Below are positions 46,276-54,281 of a stretch of DNA of 64,000 bases, piece after piece. The notes beneath the pieces were generated by a model, which ran no database searches, was not told the origin of the DNA, and saw nothing but the letters and a program-made list of their open reading frames with translations. Origin of the DNA: Roseburia sp. (GTDB taxonomy: Bacteria; Bacillota; Clostridia; Lachnospirales; Lachnospiraceae); NCBI GenBank assembly GCA_017549185.1, contig JAFYVJ010000074.1, forward strand, positions 54,437 to 118,436, read 5' to 3'. The position numbers and the translations under genes are program-made. Each line of letters starts with the position of its first letter. Within the stretch, counting starts at the first letter, position 1.

Positions 46276-46698
46276 ATGTCAACATGGGAGGATTTAAAGG
46301 GAAGTTTATATGCAGCTGGTCGTGATATGAGCCAGAAAGCAAAGGAAGTATCCGAAATTGCAAAGTTAAAGATGGATATACATGCAAAAGAAGATTTTGT
46401 AGAAAAACAGTATGCAATTCTTGGAAAAGCATATTATGAAGAAAATAAAGACAATGCCAATGAGAAAGATGTTGAGCAGTTTCGAGTGATTACTGAGGCG
46501 ATAGAAGAGATTTATCGTATGAAACAGCAGGTGTTAGACATTCAAGGGGTGATTCAGTGTCCAAATTGTGGAAAGAAAGTTCCACAAGATAACTGTTTTT
46601 GTAGTGCCTGTGGTGCAAAATTAGATGAGATTATTGTGGATGGGACCGTGGTGTCGGAAGAGGTCGTGGAAGAACCGGAATATACAGAAGAGTTATAG
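46276..46698 (+). CDS. Zinc-ribbon protein
   Basis: A 140-residue protein: an amphipathic, coiled-coil-like N-terminal part (KAKEVSEIAKLKMDIHAKEDFVEKQYAILGKAYYEENK), then a zinc ribbon CPNCGKK...FCSACGAKL at about 97-117 and an acidic tail. AGGAGG precedes the ATG. Divergent from xpaC, and often such proteins accompany stress or membrane genes; function unknown. Confidence 0.8.
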   Translation: MSTWEDLKGSLYAAGRDMSQKAKEVSEIAKLKMDIHAKEDFVEKQYAILGKAYYEENKDNANEKDVEQFRVITEAIEEIYRMKQQVLDIQGVIQCPNCGKKVPQDNCFCSACGAKLDEIIVDGTVVSEEVVEEPEYTEEL

Positions 46699-46791
46699 TA
46701 TAGAGATATGAAAGTTTTTTTAGTATGCAGCTAAGATTCAGAAATAAACATGGTAGCGAACGATTTTTAGTGATATAAGGAGTGACTATGT

Positions 46792-47676
46792 ATGAAAACT
46801 AGTTTTAAAGCATTAGGAAAAGCTGTTGCATATTTTGCGGTGTATCTCTTGGTACAGGTATTGGTATCAACGGTATTCAGCACTGTAATATCTGCAAGAA
46901 TGACAATGGAAATGATGGCTTCTGGCGAAGAATTAGATGTTATGTCAATGACAGATGCGCTAATTGCAGAAGTTATGTCAAAGGCAATGGAGATGACTTT
47001 TATAGCAGGCTTAGTAACCTTATTTATTTTCTGGATTGTATTTTTGATTCGTAAGAAAAAATTTACAAAAGAAGTATGTATTCGTAAAATTCCAGTGACA
47101 GGTATTTTTCCAATTGCAATCATGGCGGCAGCCTTTAATGTAATTACAACGGTAATTATATCATTTATGCCTTGGCCGCAGGAATGGATGGATTCCTACG
47201 TTGAAAGCTCTTCTGCAATTGATGGTTCCGCAATGGCTTGGTTCACGGCGGTTCTTATGGCACCTGTCTTAGAGGAAATTGTATTCCGTGGGTTAATGTA
47301 TACTAGATTGAAAAGAGGACTTCCAGCAATAGTAGCAGCGATTATTACATCGCTGGCATTTGGTATCGCACATGGAACAGTGATTTGGGCAATTTATACT
47401 TTTGTCTTTAGCATGATTTTGATTTGGGTATTTGAAAAGTTCCAATCGTTGACTGCGTGTATTGTTCTTCACATGGTATACAATCTTTCGGGAATGGCGT
47501 TATCATTGATTCCGGAGGAAGCAGGAATACTTATTATGATTCTTTTTGTAATAAGTATCGCAGGTGTGGTATTTGCGTATAAGATGATTGAGAAAGTTAC
47601 GGTTGATATTTCAAGTATGGAGGAAGTTCCGGTAGTCGAAGCAGTAATGGCAGAAGAGGTACCGGCTGAAGAGTAG
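46792..47676 (+). CDS. CPBP-family intramembrane metalloprotease
   Basis: A 294-residue protein with about eight membrane segments. The CAAX/Abi motifs are present: motif 1 EEIVFRGLMYTRL (Glu-Glu and Arg, about residue 163), motif 2 FGIAHG (His, about 190) and motif 3 CIVLHMVYN (His and Asn, about 225). Residues 275-294 form an acidic tail. AAGGAG precedes the ATG. Roles in the family range from prenyl-protein processing to bacteriocin self-immunity; none is indicated by the neighbours. Confidence 0.9.
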   Translation: MKTSFKALGKAVAYFAVYLLVQVLVSTVFSTVISARMTMEMMASGEELDVMSMTDALIAEVMSKAMEMTFIAGLVTLFIFWIVFLIRKKKFTKEVCIRKIPVTGIFPIAIMAAAFNVITTVIISFMPWPQEWMDSYVESSSAIDGSAMAWFTAVLMAPVLEEIVFRGLMYTRLKRGLPAIVAAIITSLAFGIAHGTVIWAIYTFVFSMILIWVFEKFQSLTACIVLHMVYNLSGMALSLIPEEAGILIMILFVISIAGVVFAYKMIEKVTVDISSMEEVPVVEAVMAEEVPAEE

Positions 47677-47732
47677 CTATATTAGTCCGGCGATATGAAA
47701 CATTATGTTGGTGGGCAGTTTGTGATGTAGGC

Positions 47733-47761
47733 TTGACTTTTAAAAACTTCCGTGCTAATCT
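47733..47761 (+). promoter_or_regulatory. Promoter of the metG leader
   Basis: TTGACT (47733-47738) and TAATCT (47756-47761) with a 17-base spacer. Confidence 0.65.
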
Positions 47762-47767
47762 TAAAAA

Positions 47768-48180
47768 AGCGTAAAAAGAACAAACACGTGGAAAAAGAGA
47801 GTACATTTGTTGGAACTTTACAGAGAAGTTCTCCACTTACTTTATTGATTGGTAACAGCGGGAAGTAAGTTGTGCTGCGAGAGAACAGGGAAAGGCAAAT
47901 GGAAGATGGCTTTGGAGTGGTAGGACTGAACCGGCGAGGATAAGTTCTGACGGGACCGCCTGTTATAGCGGAGAGTATTAAAAGGAGTGCACGTTCAGCA
48001 GACAGGCACTTGCTGTCTGGATGCGTAAGAAAGTGATTCTAGAGGTGATTTCTGGACACTGGTGGACTGAAATCTGATACTTAATGAGGCACATGTCGTG
48101 AGACTTGTGTGAATAGAAGTGGTAACACGTGATGAATATTATCTCGTCTTCTTAAGGAATTAAGAAGGCGAGTTTTTTTT
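47768..48180 (+). promoter_or_regulatory. T-box leader of metG
   Basis: This fills most of the 600-base gap before metG. Seen: GAGAGTACA (S-turn side of stem I), a long stem I arm CACTTACTT/AAGTAAGTTGTG, candidate AUG specifiers at 47899-47901 and 47906-47908, the T-box AAGTGGTAACACGTGA (48117-48132) and a terminator CTCGTCTTCTTA/TAAGAAGGCGAG plus T8 (48143-48180). The UGGU bulge suits A73 of tRNA-Met. The stem I parts are folded only by eye. Confidence 0.85.
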
Positions 48181-48283
48181 CGCGAGTAACGAGGAAAAGC
48201 GTGTGCTTGCAAGAAGATTTGACGAGTACCGCGAAAGCCATGAAAATATTTTTCATGGCTATGCAAAAACAAGGAGGACTGTT

Positions 48284-50293
48284 ATGAGCAGTAAAGGAAA
48301 GTATTATATGACCACTGCGATTGCCTATACATCCGGCAAACCGCATATTGGTAACACTTATGAAATTGTACTTGCAGATGCAATCGCAAGGTACAAAAAA
48401 GCAGAAGGCTATGACGTATATTTCCAGACAGGAACAGACGAGCATGGTCAGAAAATTCAGGAAAAGGCTGAGGCGGCTGGTATCACACCAAAGGCATTTG
48501 TTGATGAAGTGGCTGGCGAAGTAAAGAGAATCTGGGATTTAATGAACACAGATTATGACAGCTTTGTTCGTACCACAGACGAAGACCATGAAGCATGTGT
48601 AAAGAAAATCTTTAGAAAATTATATGACAAAGGCGATATCTATAAGAGCTCATACGAAGGACTTTACTGTACACCATGTGAATCTTTCTGGACTGAATCT
48701 CAGTTAGTAGATGGCAAATGTCCTGATTGTGGACGTGATGTAAAACCAGCAAAAGAAGAAGCATACTTCTTTAAGATGAGCAAATATGCAGACCGTTTAA
48801 TCGAGCATATCAATACACATCCAGATTTTATTCAGCCGGTTTCTCGTAAAAATGAGATGATGAACAACTTCTTATTACCAGGTTTACAGGATCTTTGTGT
48901 ATCTAGAACTTCTTTTACATGGGGTGTTCCAGTAGATTTTGATCCAAAACATGTTGTATATGTATGGCTTGATGCTCTTACAAACTATATTACTAAGATT
49001 GGCTATGATCCAGATGGCTCAAATGAATTGTTCCAGAAGAACTGGCCAGCAGATTTGCACTTAATTGGAAAAGATATCGTTCGTTTCCATACGATTTATT
49101 GGCCAATTTTCTTAATGGCATTAGACCTTCCATTACCAAAGCAGGTATTTGGACATCCTTGGTTATTACAGGGTGGCGATAAGATGAGTAAGTCAAAGGG
49201 GAATGTAATTTACGCAGATGATATGGCAGATTTATTTGGCGTAGATGCGACACGTTACTTCGTACTTCATGAGATGCCATTTGAAAATGACGGTATCATC
49301 ACATGGGAGTTAGTAGTAGAACGTTTCAACTCAGACCTTGCAAATATCTTAGGTAACCTTGTAAATCGTACAATTTCGATGAGCAACAAGTACTTCGGTG
49401 GGGTGGTTAAGAGCACTGGCGTAACAGATGAATTCGATGCTGATTTGAAAGCGGTTGTAACAGGTACAAGAGCAAAAGTAGAAGAGAAGATGGCAAAACT
49501 TCGTGTGGCAGATGCGATTTCAGCAGTATTCGATTTGTTCAGACGTTGTAATAAATACATTGATGAGACAACACCATGGGTACTTGCAAAAGATGAAGCA
49601 AGCCAGGATCGTCTTGCAGAAGTATTATATAATTTAACGGAGTCTATCACAATTGGTGCAAGCTTACTTCACAGTTTCTTACCAGAAACAGCAGAACGTA
49701 TTGTGGCACAGCTTAATACAAACTTACGCGAATTTGACGATTTAGAGAAATTTGGTTTATATGAAAGCGGAACAAAGGTTACTGAAACACCAGAAATCTT
49801 ATTTGCACGTTTAGATGTAAAAGAGATTATGCCAAAAGTAGAAGCTATTCAGGCTGCTCAGAAAGCAGAATTTGAAGCAGAGCAGAAGAGATTTGCCGGC
49901 GGTGAGACAGCGAATGCAGATGTACAGGCTGCAGAAGTAGAAGCAGTGATTGATATCGAAGCAAAAGAAGAAATCTCTTATGAAGATTTCATGAAGATGC
50001 AGTTCCAGGTAGGTGAAGTCATCGCTTGTGAAGCAGTAGCAAAATCAAAGAAACTTCTTTGTTCACAGGTTAAAATCGGAAGTCAGGTAAAACAGATTGT
50101 TTCCGGTATCCGTAAAGATTACACACCAGAAGAAATGGTGGGCAAAAAAGTTATGGTTTTAGTAAACTTAAAACCAGCAAAATTAGCAGGTGTTCTTTCA
50201 GAAGGTATGTTACTTTGCGCTGAAGATGAAAACGGCGAATTGTCACTTATGGTACCTGAAAAGAAAATGCCAAGCGGTGCTGAAATCGCATAA
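48284..50293 (+). CDS. metG: Methionyl-tRNA synthetase
   Basis: A 669-residue class I synthetase. HIGH-like KPHIGNTY (about residue 20), a zinc knuckle CTPCESF...KCPDCGRD (about 128-148), WLDALTNYI, KMSKS in DKMSKSKGN (about 300) and the anticodon-binding helices. Residues about 565-669 are the appended tRNA-binding (EMAP/Trbp111) domain: FMKMQFQVGEVIACEAV ... NLKPAKLAGVLSEGMLLCAED. ATG 48284 follows AAGGAGG; a longer start at 48203 is unsupported. Controlled by the T-box leader. Confidence 0.97.
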   Translation: MSSKGKYYMTTAIAYTSGKPHIGNTYEIVLADAIARYKKAEGYDVYFQTGTDEHGQKIQEKAEAAGITPKAFVDEVAGEVKRIWDLMNTDYDSFVRTTDEDHEACVKKIFRKLYDKGDIYKSSYEGLYCTPCESFWTESQLVDGKCPDCGRDVKPAKEEAYFFKMSKYADRLIEHINTHPDFIQPVSRKNEMMNNFLLPGLQDLCVSRTSFTWGVPVDFDPKHVVYVWLDALTNYITKIGYDPDGSNELFQKNWPADLHLIGKDIVRFHTIYWPIFLMALDLPLPKQVFGHPWLLQGGDKMSKSKGNVIYADDMADLFGVDATRYFVLHEMPFENDGIITWELVVERFNSDLANILGNLVNRTISMSNKYFGGVVKSTGVTDEFDADLKAVVTGTRAKVEEKMAKLRVADAISAVFDLFRRCNKYIDETTPWVLAKDEASQDRLAEVLYNLTESITIGASLLHSFLPETAERIVAQLNTNLREFDDLEKFGLYESGTKVTETPEILFARLDVKEIMPKVEAIQAAQKAEFEAEQKRFAGGETANADVQAAEVEAVIDIEAKEEISYEDFMKMQFQVGEVIACEAVAKSKKLLCSQVKIGSQVKQIVSGIRKDYTPEEMVGKKVMVLVNLKPAKLAGVLSEGMLLCAEDENGELSLMVPEKKMPSGAEIA

Positions 50294-50310
50294 TGATGTA
50301 GAAAAGTAAA

Positions 50311-50368
50311 AAGAAGAATATTGACGGATACAAGCTTGTTTGTAAGACGTTAATATTCTTCTTTTATA
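50311..50368 (+). terminator. Terminator of metG
   Basis: AAGAAGAATATT/AATATTCTTCTT stem with an internal loop and TTTATATT tail. Confidence 0.8.
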
Positions 50369-50505
50369 TTCGGCATTTAGCCATAGCGAGATGAAGCGAA
50401 GCGTAATCGAGCTGCCCTTCTAAGTGTTCTGTAGTCGTCTTTCATGTAAAATTTAAATTTGTATGATATAATGAATTCGAAAAACTTCAGACAAGGGGTG
50501 CCTGT

Positions 50506-50805
50506 ATGAATAATGTAGATTACTTAGTTAGTACAGAAGATGGCGATATTTTAATAGAGAAAGATTCAAAACGAATTACGGATAATATTGTGGATCAGCT
50601 GATTGCATACCGTAAACAACTCGAATTGACACAGCAGGATATTGCAGATGCAACAGGTATTAAAAGAGCCAATATAGCCAGATTAGAGTTAAAGAAAAAT
50701 GAAGCATCGTTAGATAGTCTTGTTCGTTATGCGAAAAGCATGGGATTGGACTTATTTATAGAATTGGTGGGTATACAAGAGAATTCTGCAAGGAACGAAA
50801 TTTAA
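50506..50805 (+). CDS. XRE-family HTH protein, antitoxin-like
   Basis: A 99-residue protein with an XRE helix-turn-helix in residues 30-85 (LIAYRKQLELTQQDIADATGIKRANIARLELKKNEASLDSLVRYAKSMGL). Size and the short N-terminal extension resemble HigA/HipB-type antitoxins, but no toxin gene adjoins it on either side; the toxin locus that follows is of a different, RNA-controlled type. GGGGTG about 8 bases before the ATG is the ribosome binding site. Confidence 0.8.
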   Translation: MNNVDYLVSTEDGDILIEKDSKRITDNIVDQLIAYRKQLELTQQDIADATGIKRANIARLELKKNEASLDSLVRYAKSMGLDLFIELVGIQENSARNEI

Positions 50806-50817
50806 ATAGGAAAGATA

Positions 50818-50846
50818 TTGATGATTGGTATCAAGAATGATACAAT
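50818..50846 (+). promoter_or_regulatory. Promoter of the type I toxin mRNA
   Basis: TTGATG (50818-50823) and TACAAT (50841-50846), 17 bases apart, putting the start near 50853 and a leader of about 85 bases. Confidence 0.6.
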
Positions 50847-50880
50847 GCTAACAAGGAAAGTACCCATGACAGGGTGGTAG

Positions 50881-50929
50881 CCTCCCGTATTTATGATATC
50901 GGTTTAGCCGAAATACATAGGAAGGGAGG
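50881..50929 (+). promoter_or_regulatory. Hairpin that hides the toxin ribosome binding site
   Basis: CCTCCCGTATTT (50881-50892) pairs with AAATAC (50911-50916) and GGGAGG (50924-50929). GGGAGG is the toxin's ribosome binding site, so translation would be blocked until the leader refolds or is processed. Confidence 0.7.
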
Positions 50930-50937
50930 TGACGTAG

Positions 50938-51054
50938 ATGACAGCATTTGAAATTATTTCGGTTTTTATCGGGGTATTGGCTTTGCTAATGTCCTTCGGT
51001 AGTTTGTTAATCGCGTTGCTTACCTTTCTCGATAAGAGAAACGAGCGAAAATAA
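50938..51054 (+). CDS. Small hydrophobic type I toxin, holin-like (TxpA/Hol_Tox type)
   Basis: A 38-residue peptide: MTAFEIISVF, one membrane helix (IGVLALLMSFGSLLIALLTF) and a charged tail LDKRNERK. It matches the putative holin-like toxin family, with FE near the start, SFG-S-LIALLT and a Lys/Arg tail. GGGAGGTGACGTAG precedes the ATG. The 3' untranslated region overlaps a predicted antisense RNA. Such peptides permeabilise the membrane when free of antisense control. Too short for routine gene callers. Confidence 0.8.
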   Translation: MTAFEIISVFIGVLALLMSFGSLLIALLTFLDKRNERK

Positions 51055-51152
51055 AAATGCCTATCCTGTCTGCAAACAGGATAGGCGGTGTCTGTAAAGA
51101 CATATAAACCTTTTTGGGAGCATCCACTTTGGAGTGGGTGCTTTCCTTTTGT
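51050..51152 (-). ncRNA. Predicted antisense RNA antitoxin (RatA-like arrangement)
   Basis: On the minus strand a TTGTTT-N17-TATTAT promoter (51159-51187) points at the toxin, and a terminator hairpin GCCTATCCTG/CAGGATAGGC (51059-51086) with a TTTTTATTTT tail stops transcription at the toxin's last codons. The RNA would cover the 3' end and untranslated region of the toxin mRNA. Predicted from signals only. Confidence 0.6.
51119..51151 (+). terminator. Terminator of the toxin mRNA
   Basis: AGCATCCACT/AGTGGGTGCT stem, TTGG loop and TTCCTTTT tail; it extends the toxin mRNA about 95 bases past its stop, over the antisense RNA. Confidence 0.8.
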
Positions 51153-51158
51153 AAGTTT

Positions 51159-51187
51159 ATAATAGCACTATGTAGAGCGAAAAACAA
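51159..51187 (-). promoter_or_regulatory. Promoter of the antisense RNA
   Basis: Minus-strand TTGTTT (51182-51187) and TATTAT (51159-51164) with a 17-base spacer. Confidence 0.55.
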
Positions 51188-51285
51188 GCGATTATTGAAA
51201 ATTTGGATTTGGCAAATGGGTAAACCACCAGTCGGTTTACTCATTTGTTGTTTTGCGGTATAGTACAGTTGAAAGGAGGATACTT

Positions 51286-51504
51286 ATGGACGTTAGGAAA
51301 ACAGGTAGGTTTATTGCAGAAAAGAGAAAAGAAAAAAATATGTCCCAAAAGGAATTAGCAGAGCATTTGCACATCACTGACAAGGCTGTAAGTAAATGGG
51401 AACGGGGACTAGCTTTTCCTGATATAACAATTTTAATCCCTCTTTCAGAAGTACTGAATGTAAGTTTATATGATTTATTAACAGGAGGTAGTAGCGATGA
51501 GTAA
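51286..51504 (+). CDS. XRE-family HTH regulator
   Basis: A 72-residue stand-alone HTH protein: IAEKRKEKNMSQKELAEHLHITDKAVSKWERGLAFPDITILIPLSEVLNVSLYDLLTG, a textbook XRE/Cro domain of the kind that pairs with membrane proteins in Firmicutes. ATG 51286 follows AAAGGAGG; the earlier in-frame start at 51253 is unsupported. Overlaps the next gene by 8 bases. Confidence 0.9.
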   Translation: MDVRKTGRFIAEKRKEKNMSQKELAEHLHITDKAVSKWERGLAFPDITILIPLSEVLNVSLYDLLTGGSSDE

Positions 51505-51946
51505 AGAAAACGATGAAAAAGTTGTGCAAGAAATCATTGAATATGCAAATAATGAGATAAAAAAGAGTAAAAAGAAGCATTTGGTAATTTTACTTTCAAT
51601 ACTGATAAGTATTGTGATTTTGTCAGCTGTTTTGGTACTAGTATTCACTGTTGAAGGCGGACAAATGATGTGTTTACCTTTTGGTATCGTTGCAGTTGTT
51701 GCTGGTATATTGAATGTTATATGGACTTTACGCCGTCGTGAAACAAAATGGTTTAGTTATATCAGTTTGTCATTTACAACCCTAACGCTGTGTGCATATT
51801 ACTCACTTGCTAAACAGTGGGTTCTAGCCAACGCAGCAGATCAATTATTGGATGTTATGCCTACATTGTCTGATGTTTTATGGTTCCTTACCATTGCATC
51901 CGTAATGCTCAATGGTATTTGCTTATTTGTAAAAACGGATAAGTAA
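51497..51946 (+). CDS. Small four-helix membrane protein of unknown function
   Basis: A 149-residue protein: a charged, helical N-terminus (VQEIIEYANNEIKKSKKKH), then four membrane segments (about 29-51, 57-77, 84-104, 122-144). Translationally coupled to the HTH gene, whose product probably controls it. AGGAGG about 14 bases upstream lies inside the HTH gene. HTH plus small membrane protein pairs occur in antibiotic and bacteriocin responses, but nothing here proves that. Confidence 0.75.
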   Translation: MSKENDEKVVQEIIEYANNEIKKSKKKHLVILLSILISIVILSAVLVLVFTVEGGQMMCLPFGIVAVVAGILNVIWTLRRRETKWFSYISLSFTTLTLCAYYSLAKQWVLANAADQLLDVMPTLSDVLWFLTIASVMLNGICLFVKTDK

Positions 51947-51964
51947 ATTCCGATATGTATAATC

Positions 51965-52093
51965 GAGCCATACCGACAGGTTCGCAAGCAAGCTTGCTCA
52001 CTGTCGCGGCATTCGCCGTATGCATCTGAACTCGAATATGTCTGCTTGTGAGCAAGCTCCCAGCAGCCAATTCAGTTCATCTGCGCATGGCTC
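51965..52093. repeat. Structured GC-richer intergenic element with inverted repeats
   Basis: GAGCCAT (51965) pairs with ATGGCTC (52087), and AGCTTGCTCAC (51991) with GTGAGCAAGCT (52048), nested in one long imperfect hairpin. It lies between converging genes and may terminate either, though no T-run follows. Confidence 0.55.
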
Positions 52094-52097
52094 AAAG

Positions 52098-52895
52098 CTA
52101 GCGCGCAAGTTCTAACGCATCTCCCCAGTAACGTTTTGGAATATTCTGTGCTTGTAATTTTGGATTGATACGTGCTGTGATAGCAACACTGTCAAAAAAT
52201 GTCAACCACAAATCACGAAAATCCTGTTCTTTATCTGAATAATTATGGATGATGTCCTGATTCAAATCGGAAGCATCTACAAGCATATAGTTCTTGTCGG
52301 CACGGTGTACGGCAGCAAGATTACGAGTCTCATCAAAAATTATAAAGTTTTCTTGAGGAAAACGATCTGTAAAATGTTCTGCCAAGATTGGCAGAGCATG
52401 ATTTTTCGGGTGTATTGTGGAGAACAGCACACCGTTTTTTAATTCAGAGAAACGTAAAAATCCCATTAAATGATGTGCTTCCATATTCGTGGCACGTGAT
52501 AGTGTAAATACGCGATATATACAAGGCACGCCCAAATAAAGGAGCACTTTCTCAGCTTCTGGAGAACGCAGTGCAAGAACCACGGTTTTATAGATAGCAT
52601 CTGCTTTGTCCATTTCTTTTTTGTTGGAAGGTTCGCGAGATAAGGCCGCTTTTACGATTGCTTCGTAGAACTCACCACCTAGTCTTTGCCAAATGGTACG
52701 ACTTACTTTTTGAGCTTTGTCAAGTGAACATGCAACTGAAATGTATTCACTAAAAAGTTCGTAGTTTTCTGGCTCATGTGAAACGAGACGGATATCATCA
52801 TGCGTTAAATCGCTATGTTGTATTTTAAAGGACCAAGCATCATAGATGCCGGTTAGAATCCCATCAAGGCTGTCTTCGCAGACGAAGATATACAT
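52098..52895 (-). CDS. DNA-metabolism protein, TIGR03915 type
   Basis: A 265-residue protein beginning MYIFVCEDSLDGILTGIYDAW, the signature start of the TIGR03915 'probable DNA metabolism' family, with DKAQKVSRTIWQRLG, EAHHLMGFLRF and LPILAEHFTDRFPQENFIIFDETR typical of it. These always pair with the radical SAM protein encoded just upstream, whose gene it overlaps by 43 bases. A DNA repair or uracil-DNA-glycosylase-linked role is proposed in the literature of the family; the reaction is not known. Confidence 0.88.
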   Translation of the reverse strand: MYIFVCEDSLDGILTGIYDAWSFKIQHSDLTHDDIRLVSHEPENYELFSEYISVACSLDKAQKVSRTIWQRLGGEFYEAIVKAALSREPSNKKEMDKADAIYKTVVLALRSPEAEKVLLYLGVPCIYRVFTLSRATNMEAHHLMGFLRFSELKNGVLFSTIHPKNHALPILAEHFTDRFPQENFIIFDETRNLAAVHRADKNYMLVDASDLNQDIIHNYSDKEQDFRDLWLTFFDSVAITARINPKLQAQNIPKRYWGDALELAR

Positions 52896-54193
52896 AAGTT
52901 TTCCTCCAGTCCAGTATCAAATAAACTGATTTGCTGATAACCGCTTTCACGGATTTCACGAGGTATTTGGGTTTTATCGGCAATCAGATTTTGACAGATA
53001 TAGTTCTCCTCCAGTTTTGTTGGGTACATCATTTTACCGGAGCAGGTGATAAAATAAAGGGCGCGTTTTAATATGACGCCAATTTTTTTCAAATCATAAA
53101 AATCTAAACGACCATTGCGTCGTGCTTTTACGATACGTTGTGCAGATTTTACACCGATGCCTGGTACGCGTAGCAACGTGTGATAGTCAGCGGTATGAAT
53201 CTCAACTGGAAAGTATTCCAGATGGCGGATAGCCCAATCACATTTTGGATCAAGAAAAATGTTGAAATCCGGACGGTCTTCTGATAGTAATTCATCTGCT
53301 TTAAAATTATAAAAACGTAGTAGCCAGTCAGCCTGGTAAAGTCGATGCTCGCGAAGCAATGGCGGTCCTCCAGCTAAAGCCGGAAGCTTAGAGTCATTTG
53401 TTACATTTACAAAAGCGGAGTAAAAAACTCGCTTTAATTCAAATTTATCATAAAGGCTTTCGGCAACGCTTATAATCTGATAATCGTTCTCTGGAGTGGC
53501 ACCAATAATCATTTGGGTGCTTTGCCCAGCAGGAACAAAGCGTGGAGCTTTGCGATAAATCATGAGTTCGTTCTTATTCTGTGTGATGCCGTTTTGAATT
53601 TGTCGCATCGGTTTTAGAATGGTGTGACGCGATTTATAAGGAGCTAGTTTTTTTAAACTGTCTGCGGTCGGAAGCTCTAGATTGATACTCATTCGGTCTG
53701 CAAGGAAACCTGTTTTTTCCACAAGAGCTGGGTCTGCTCCAGGAATAGACTTTACATGAATATAACCATTAAAGTGATGCTCGATGCGCAATTTATATAA
53801 GGTTTGATAGATGAGCTCCATTGTGTAATTCGGACTGACTAGTATGCCAGAGCTTAAAAATAGACCTTCAATGTAATTTCTACGATAGAACTCCAATGTT
53901 AATTCACAAACTTCGTCTGGCGTAAAAGATGCTCTAGGAACATCTGAATTACAGTTGTTTTGACAATAAGAACAGTTAAAAATACATTCGTTTGTAAATA
54001 ATATTTTTAAAAGAGAGATACAACGTCCATCAGCAGAAAAAGAATGACAGATACCTGCTGCTGTGGAATTCCCCATAACTTTGCTATTTCCCTTACGGTC
54101 AACTCCAGAAGAAGTGCAGCTAACATCATATTTAGCTGCATCCGAAAGAATAGCGAGTTTTTCCATAAGAGACATATTCTGTTGGATATTCAA
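52853..54193 (-). CDS. Putative DNA modification/repair radical SAM protein, TIGR03916 type
   Basis: A 446-residue radical SAM enzyme. The cluster motif is CIFNCSYC (about residues 68-75), preceded by a GVDRKGNSKVMG-GICHSF region, and the C-terminal part holds a helix-hairpin-helix (LLRVPGIGVKSAQRIVKARR, about 347-366), which suggests DNA binding. The start is a TTG at 54193 with GGGAGG eight bases upstream; the next ATG is 18 bases in and too far from that site. Forms an overlapping pair with the TIGR03915 gene. Confidence 0.9.
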   Translation of the reverse strand: MNIQQNMSLMEKLAILSDAAKYDVSCTSSGVDRKGNSKVMGNSTAAGICHSFSADGRCISLLKILFTNECIFNCSYCQNNCNSDVPRASFTPDEVCELTLEFYRRNYIEGLFLSSGILVSPNYTMELIYQTLYKLRIEHHFNGYIHVKSIPGADPALVEKTGFLADRMSINLELPTADSLKKLAPYKSRHTILKPMRQIQNGITQNKNELMIYRKAPRFVPAGQSTQMIIGATPENDYQIISVAESLYDKFELKRVFYSAFVNVTNDSKLPALAGGPPLLREHRLYQADWLLRFYNFKADELLSEDRPDFNIFLDPKCDWAIRHLEYFPVEIHTADYHTLLRVPGIGVKSAQRIVKARRNGRLDFYDLKKIGVILKRALYFITCSGKMMYPTKLEENYICQNLIADKTQIPREIRESGYQQISLFDTGLEENLCISSSAKTALMGF

Positions 54194-54281
54194 GAAAATT
54201 CCTCCCTTGTTCTAAGTTATCAGTGCATGATGAATTTGATGATAGAGGAAGATATAATTTTCAATATTATCTATTTCTAAA

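Noticed and set aside
50866-50890. GGGTGGTAGCC resembling a T-box core
   Set aside because: No stem I, specifier or terminator follows, the next gene is a 38-residue toxin, and the bases form the hairpin that hides its ribosome binding site.
51020-51244. 74-codon minus-strand frame near the toxin
   Set aside because: It overlaps the predicted antisense RNA and its promoter and has no translation signal.
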